35,787 nucleotides of DNA, from NCBI GenBank assembly GCA_016928955.1, contig JAFGJV010000041.1, positions 1-35,787 of the forward strand, in the 5' to 3' direction. Origin of the DNA: Spirochaetales bacterium. Lineage in GTDB: Bacteria > Spirochaetota > Spirochaetia > Treponematales > UBA12059. The notes under the pieces were generated by a model. That model saw only the letters and a program-made list of their open reading frames with translations. It made no database searches and was not told the DNA's origin. The position numbers were made by a program, and so were the translations under genes. Positions 32,303 to 35,787 of this stretch are shown one piece after another (within the stretch, counting starts at the first letter, position 1; every line of letters begins with the position of its first letter).

Positions 32303-32326
32303 CAAAGCTTCGATACACAAGCTTTG
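32303..32326. promoter_or_regulatory. inverted repeat CAAAGCTT-N8-AAGCTTTG
   Basis: A perfect 8-bp inverted repeat with 8-bp spacer lies between the ArsC-like gene and the DUF401 gene. Its left part (CACATCAAAGCTTCGATACAC, 32299-32319) is also found at 17409-17429. It could be a dimeric regulator site. It directly abuts the -35 region of the DUF401 gene. Confidence 0.45.
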
Positions 32327-32328
32327 GC

Positions 32329-32357
32329 TTCACAAACGGCCGTCAGCCATGCATACT
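32329..32357 (+). promoter_or_regulatory. promoter of the DUF401 gene
   Basis: TTCACA (32329-32334), a 17-nt spacer and CATACT (32352-32357) precede the GTG start by 17 nt. The leader would begin close to the GGAGG ribosome site. Confidence 0.4.
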
Positions 32358-32374
32358 GGCTGCGGAGGACAGCC

Positions 32375-33661
32375 GTGCCCGTTATCGTCCTGGTGCTTGT
32401 CATTTTTGCCCTGGTGGTCGTGGCCACCGCCAAAAAGGTCCACCTGGGCCTGGCGGCAGCGCTTGGCGGCCTGGCTTTTGCCCTGGCGCGGGGCATGCTG
32501 GTCTTGGATGTCCTGCGGGCCGCCCTGGCCGAGGCCCTGTCTGCCGACACCCTGCTCCTTCTCGGCATCATGGCGGGCATCATGGCCTTCTCCAGGGCCA
32601 TGAAGAACGCCGGAGCCATGGACCGCCTGTCCTTGGCCCTGGTGCAGGCGGCTCCTTCTCGGCGCGTCGCCCTGGCCGCAGCTCCCCTTCTGATAGGCAC
32701 CCTGCCCATGCCCGGCGGGGCCATCATGTCGGCCCCGCTGGTGGACGCCATGGACCCCGAGCGCAGTCTGGGAGGCGCGCGCCTTTCCGCTACCAACTAT
32801 TGGTTCAGGCACAACCTGGAGCTTGCCTGGCCCCTGTACCCGGCCTTCATCCTGACATCGTCCCTCTCAGGCATAGCCACGGGCAGGCTGATGCTCCTCA
32901 ATGCCTACGCTTTTCCGGTCCTGTTCGCGCTGGGACTGATCTTCATCCTGCCCAAAACGAGCCTTCCGCCGGTGGAGAGGAAGCAGGGCGGCCTTTCCGC
33001 CCTGGCGGCTGGGCTTGCGCCCCTGGCCATGGTGCTTGCGGTATACGCGGCCCTGGATATGGTCCTGCGCTCGGTCCTGCCCGGCCTGGTGGCAAACGCG
33101 AGCCTTCGCGCCCTGGTCCAGCGATATCTGCCCATCGGCCTGGGCCTGGCGGCCGGGTGCGCCTGGCTCCTGTCCCGCACGCCGCGCGGAGACGCCCGCA
33201 AGGGCTTGTTCAAAGGCGCCCTGAACGCCGGAACGGTAAAGCTCCTGGCCGTCATCATGGGCATACGCGTGTTCTCGGCCCTCCTGGGCGCGGCCGGGGC
33301 GGCCACGGACTCGGCGGCCGAGCTGGCCGCGTGGGGCATACCGGGCCTGGTGGCTGTGGCCCTTTTGCCCTTTGTGGCGGGCCTGGTGACCGGCGTGGGC
33401 TTTGGCTACGTGGGCCTGGCCTTTCCCATCATCCTGGGCCTCATACCGTCGGGCTTTCCCCTGGAGGCCGGCGTGGTGCTGGCGGGCGCCTTTGGCTACG
33501 CGGGCATGATGTTGTCGCCCCTGCACGTGTGCATGGTGGTGAGCGCCGAGCACTTTGGGACGGGCCTTGCGGGCACCATACGGCGCTTTGCCCTGCCATT
33601 GGCCGCCTTTGTGGCCGTGGGTAGCGCGTACGCCTTTGTGCTCTCGACCGTGTTGCGCTAA
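32375..33661 (+). CDS. DUF401-family integral membrane protein
   Basis: The protein has 428 residues and about ten membrane segments, resembling the DUF401/GntP-like permease group. Characteristic segments are LLLGIMAGIMAFSRAMKNAGAMDRL, IGTLPMPGGAIMSAPLVDAM, SATNYWFRHNLELAWPLYPAFIL, VTGVGFGYVGLAFPIILGLI and AGMMLSPLHVCMVVSAEHFG. The substrate is unknown; related transporters move carboxylates or gluconate. The start is a GTG at 32375, with GGAGG 6 nt upstream; an upstream in-frame ATG at 32324 has no ribosome site. It stands alone. Confidence 0.82.
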   Translation: MPVIVLVLVIFALVVVATAKKVHLGLAAALGGLAFALARGMLVLDVLRAALAEALSADTLLLLGIMAGIMAFSRAMKNAGAMDRLSLALVQAAPSRRVALAAAPLLIGTLPMPGGAIMSAPLVDAMDPERSLGGARLSATNYWFRHNLELAWPLYPAFILTSSLSGIATGRLMLLNAYAFPVLFALGLIFILPKTSLPPVERKQGGLSALAAGLAPLAMVLAVYAALDMVLRSVLPGLVANASLRALVQRYLPIGLGLAAGCAWLLSRTPRGDARKGLFKGALNAGTVKLLAVIMGIRVFSALLGAAGAATDSAAELAAWGIPGLVAVALLPFVAGLVTGVGFGYVGLAFPIILGLIPSGFPLEAGVVLAGAFGYAGMMLSPLHVCMVVSAEHFGTGLAGTIRRFALPLAAFVAVGSAYAFVLSTVLR

Positions 33662-33690
33662 ATGCGCCGGCCCTGGAGCGTCGCCCCGGG

Positions 33691-35682
33691 CTAATTGTTA
33701 ATAGAGCTGACGGTACGCTGGGTTTCCTCGGATATCTCGGCTATGCCCTTGATCATGTCCAGGATGGTGCCCACGCCGCTGATCATGTCGCCGTACACGT
33801 CCTTTACGCCCATGGACACGTTCCGCAGTTCCTCTATGCCCTTGACCACCTGGGCCCCGCCCGAGGACAGCTCGCCAAAAGAGTCTATCAGCGACGACAT
33901 CTCGTCGGTCATGACACCCACGCCGCGCGATATGTCCCGTATGGACGTGCCCGTGCGCTCGGTCAGCTCGTCCGAGCTCCTGATCTGGTCGATGATGGCG
34001 CCCAGCCGCCCGGCTATGTCCCTGGCCTGGCCGCCGGTTGTCTCGGCCAGCTTGCGGATTTCCGACGCCACCACGGCAAAGCTCTTGCCGGCGTTGCCCG
34101 CGTGGGCTGCCTGTATGGCCGCGTTCATGGCCAGGAGGTTGGTCTTGTCCGCCACGTCGTGGATGACGTCTATCATCTGCCCTATGCCGGTCACGCCGCT
34201 GGCCGCCGTGCATATGGTATCGACCGTTGACGCCATGTCCCGCTCGCCCACGGCCGCCGCCTCGGCCAGCCTGGTGATTTGGTCGCGCTTGGTGGCCGCT
34301 ATGCTGGACGCGCTGGTCAGGGTGGCTATCATCTCCTCAACGGCCGCCGCGGACTGCTCGATGGCCGCGAACTGGGCCGCGCCGTCGCTCCGGAGCCTCT
34401 CCAGGGCCGTCCGTATGCTGTCCACCTGGCCCAGGGCATCCTGGATCTCGTCGTGCAGCCTGGCCGTGGACTGGTCCACAGCGGATTGTTCCTTCAGAAT
34501 GACCTTCTGCCGGTACAGGTGGCAGTTGTCCTTTTTGTTGAGCCCGTTGAATATGGCCACCGCCATGCCCTTGCAGGTCTTGTACCCGCAGGCCGCGCAG
34601 TTCAGGTGGTCTTCCGGGGTTTCCTTGAGCATGGCCGCGTAGATCTCGGCCAGCTGTTGCTCCGTTGGCATGACCAGTTGGTAGTTGCCGGAGCGGTCCA
34701 CGTAGGAGCGGTCGTACAGGCCGGGTTTCCAGTATCTGGACAGTACCTTGTCCACCGAACGCCTGGACACGGCGTCCGAGCCCTTCTTGCCGGCGTACTG
34801 CCTGCGCCGCTCCTCTGCCAACAGTTCCACGTGCCGTTCTATCTCGTCAGGCGACTTGCCGCGGTTGAGCGTCCCGGGTCCCGCGTTGCAGCCAAAGTCG
34901 CAGTTCAGGCAGTCGACCAGCGCGGGGTTGATGCCCTGCTCCACCGACTCGGCCAGGCCGTTGAGGTAGGGATATATCAGGTCCGGCCCCTCTATCTTGC
35001 GGGTTTTGGCCTGTATGCCGGGCACGTCCCGCATGGCCGTGCGCAGAAGCCCTCCTGGCGACGAGAACAGCACCGCCCGTTCGGCGGGCGGGTTGTCGAA
35101 ATCAGCCTCCGGCTGGGAGGCCAGGCTTACCTTGCGCCGTTCCAGCTCGGCCTTGAACGATAGGATGGTAACGTTCCAGTCCCCCACGGCAGTTTCCTCG
35201 AACTCGCGTTTCTTGGCGGCGCAGGGCGACACCACCACCACGCGGTGCCCGGAATACTGCGGGTAAAACTGCCTGATCATCTTGATGGTGTGCAGCATGG
35301 GGCTGTCCGCGGGGGCCAGATGCCGGAGCAGTTCGGGCCGGTAGATTTCCACGTAGCTGACTATGGCCGGACAAGGCTGGGCTATGACCATCGCGGGTTT
35401 GTTTTTTTTCAGGTGACTGACGTAGGACTTGACCGTGAGCTCGGCGCCAAAGCTGACGTCAAAGCACGCGTCCACGCCCAGCGACTTGAGCCAGCCCAGG
35501 AAGCGCTTGTGCTGGCCCGGGAAACTGGACACCAGGGCGGGTGCCGCTATTGCCACGATCTTCTGCCCTTCGGCCAGAGCTTTGAAAAAGCCCTCGGCGT
35601 CGTCCAGGATGTAGCGCGCCTTCTGGGTGCAGGCGGCAACGCAGCTGCCGCAACCTATGCACAGATCCGCGTTGATGGACAC
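33691..35682 (-). CDS. [FeFe]-hydrogenase-like/chemoreceptor fusion, N-terminus lost
   Basis: There are 663 residues from the first GTG. Order of domains: one ferredoxin cluster ([11 protein letters not shown], 9-19); an iron-hydrogenase large-subunit domain with H-cluster-like Cys motifs ([35 protein letters not shown]); a second FeS domain ([14 protein letters not shown]...DNC); and a methyl-accepting signalling domain with the canonical tip [21 protein letters not shown]. No membrane segment is present. This layout belongs to hydrogen or redox sensors, so taxis toward H2 is inferred. Relatives begin with another CxxCxxCxxxCP cluster followed by NDGSGD. Here DGSGDKVSI is preserved but reads straight into an IS-like end. 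The GTG has no ribosome site, so the gene is probably broken or expressed from the element. Confidence 0.85.
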   Translation of the reverse strand: MSINADLCIGCGSCVAACTQKARYILDDAEGFFKALAEGQKIVAIAAPALVSSFPGQHKRFLGWLKSLGVDACFDVSFGAELTVKSYVSHLKKNKPAMVIAQPCPAIVSYVEIYRPELLRHLAPADSPMLHTIKMIRQFYPQYSGHRVVVVSPCAAKKREFEETAVGDWNVTILSFKAELERRKVSLASQPEADFDNPPAERAVLFSSPGGLLRTAMRDVPGIQAKTRKIEGPDLIYPYLNGLAESVEQGINPALVDCLNCDFGCNAGPGTLNRGKSPDEIERHVELLAEERRRQYAGKKGSDAVSRRSVDKVLSRYWKPGLYDRSYVDRSGNYQLVMPTEQQLAEIYAAMLKETPEDHLNCAACGYKTCKGMAVAIFNGLNKKDNCHLYRQKVILKEQSAVDQSTARLHDEIQDALGQVDSIRTALERLRSDGAAQFAAIEQSAAAVEEMIATLTSASSIAATKRDQITRLAEAAAVGERDMASTVDTICTAASGVTGIGQMIDVIHDVADKTNLLAMNAAIQAAHAGNAGKSFAVVASEIRKLAETTGGQARDIAGRLGAIIDQIRSSDELTERTGTSIRDISRGVGVMTDEMSSLIDSFGELSSGGAQVVKGIEELRNVSMGVKDVYGDMISGVGTILDMIKGIAEISEETQRTVSSINN

Positions 35683-35703
35683 CTTGTCGCCCGAGCCGTC
35701 TAG

Positions 35704-35787
35704 GTAGTGTAAAGTTCTTTCTGTAAATTGGTGGGGCTTGAAGCGGTGGGCCGATCCGGTCTTCCATGGGTTTGTCGAGAACTCAGA
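35704..35787. mobile_element. terminus of an IS-like element (partial)
   Basis: The segment GTAGTGTAAAGTTCTTTCTG followed by TAAATTGG is an IS256-like terminal-repeat sequence. It begins exactly where homology to the chemoreceptor family ends. The frame of the chemoreceptor stays open through it (ending ...[15 protein letters not shown]). The element body lies beyond the window. Family assignment is uncertain. Confidence 0.55.

Overview
The window reads as a GC-rich (about 65-68% by eye) bacterial chromosome segment. The gene set and sequence style point to a spirochaete of the Treponema/Spirochaetaceae type, at moderate confidence and by inference only. The pointers are tandem PEGA-domain envelope proteins, a BMP/PnrA-type nucleoside-binding lipoprotein with its own ABC transporter, an [FeFe]-hydrogenase-like chemoreceptor, 7TM-linked class III cyclases, and short periplasm-exported beta-barrel proteins. 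No rRNA, tRNA or CRISPR was seen.

Left edge (1-715). This is an AT-richer, gene-poor stretch unlike the rest. It starts with what may be the last codons of a transposase and an IS-like terminus (about 60-82). Next comes a 12-copy array with a 22-23 bp period (91-350) built on the core ACTATCTA. Two imperfect 58-bp repeats (431-568) follow, then two hairpins with unrelated stems but nearly identical 10-nt loops (581-635). The second hairpin ends in a T-tract and looks like a terminator. An exported beta-barrel protein follows at 716.

Nucleoside block (1515-9320, minus strand). Transcription runs deoC, BMP paralogue 2, BMP lipoprotein 1, ABC ATPase, permease, permease, zupT. Good promoters sit before BMP 1 and before the ATPase. 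Together these genes would import (deoxy)nucleosides and feed deoxyribose-5-phosphate to glycolysis. Upstream on the same strand is valS, followed 9 bp later by a SpoT-like HD hydrolase carrying an EF-hand-type loop.

Signalling, peptidase and iron block (12842-22033). It holds a 7TM/class III adenylate cyclase, a 36-residue Lys/Glu-rich protein with its own promoter and terminator, an M3 oligopeptidase and an HWE/HisKA_2-type histidine kinase. It ends with feoA-feoB and a Cys-rich FeoB-associated protein behind a near-perfect Fur box, next to a Fur-family gene.

Housekeeping block (22139-29423): sbcB, a PAS-GGDEF diguanylate cyclase, an aldo/keto reductase, a DUF493 protein, an RluA-family pseudouridine synthase, truA (convergent, with a 160-bp overlap), a GNAT protein, an Ogt-type methyltransferase and a small RHH-like protein. 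Right block (29594-35787): a PEGA-repeat protein, a beta-barrel, an ArsC/Spx-like protein, a DUF401 membrane protein, and an [FeFe]-hydrogenase/MCP fusion. The N-terminus of that fusion is cut off by an IS-like terminus at about 35703.

A family of palindromic, MITE-like elements occurs three times (9342-9376, 12739-12842, 18648-18752). The most unexplained items are the 12-copy array, the conserved-loop hairpin pair and this repeat family.
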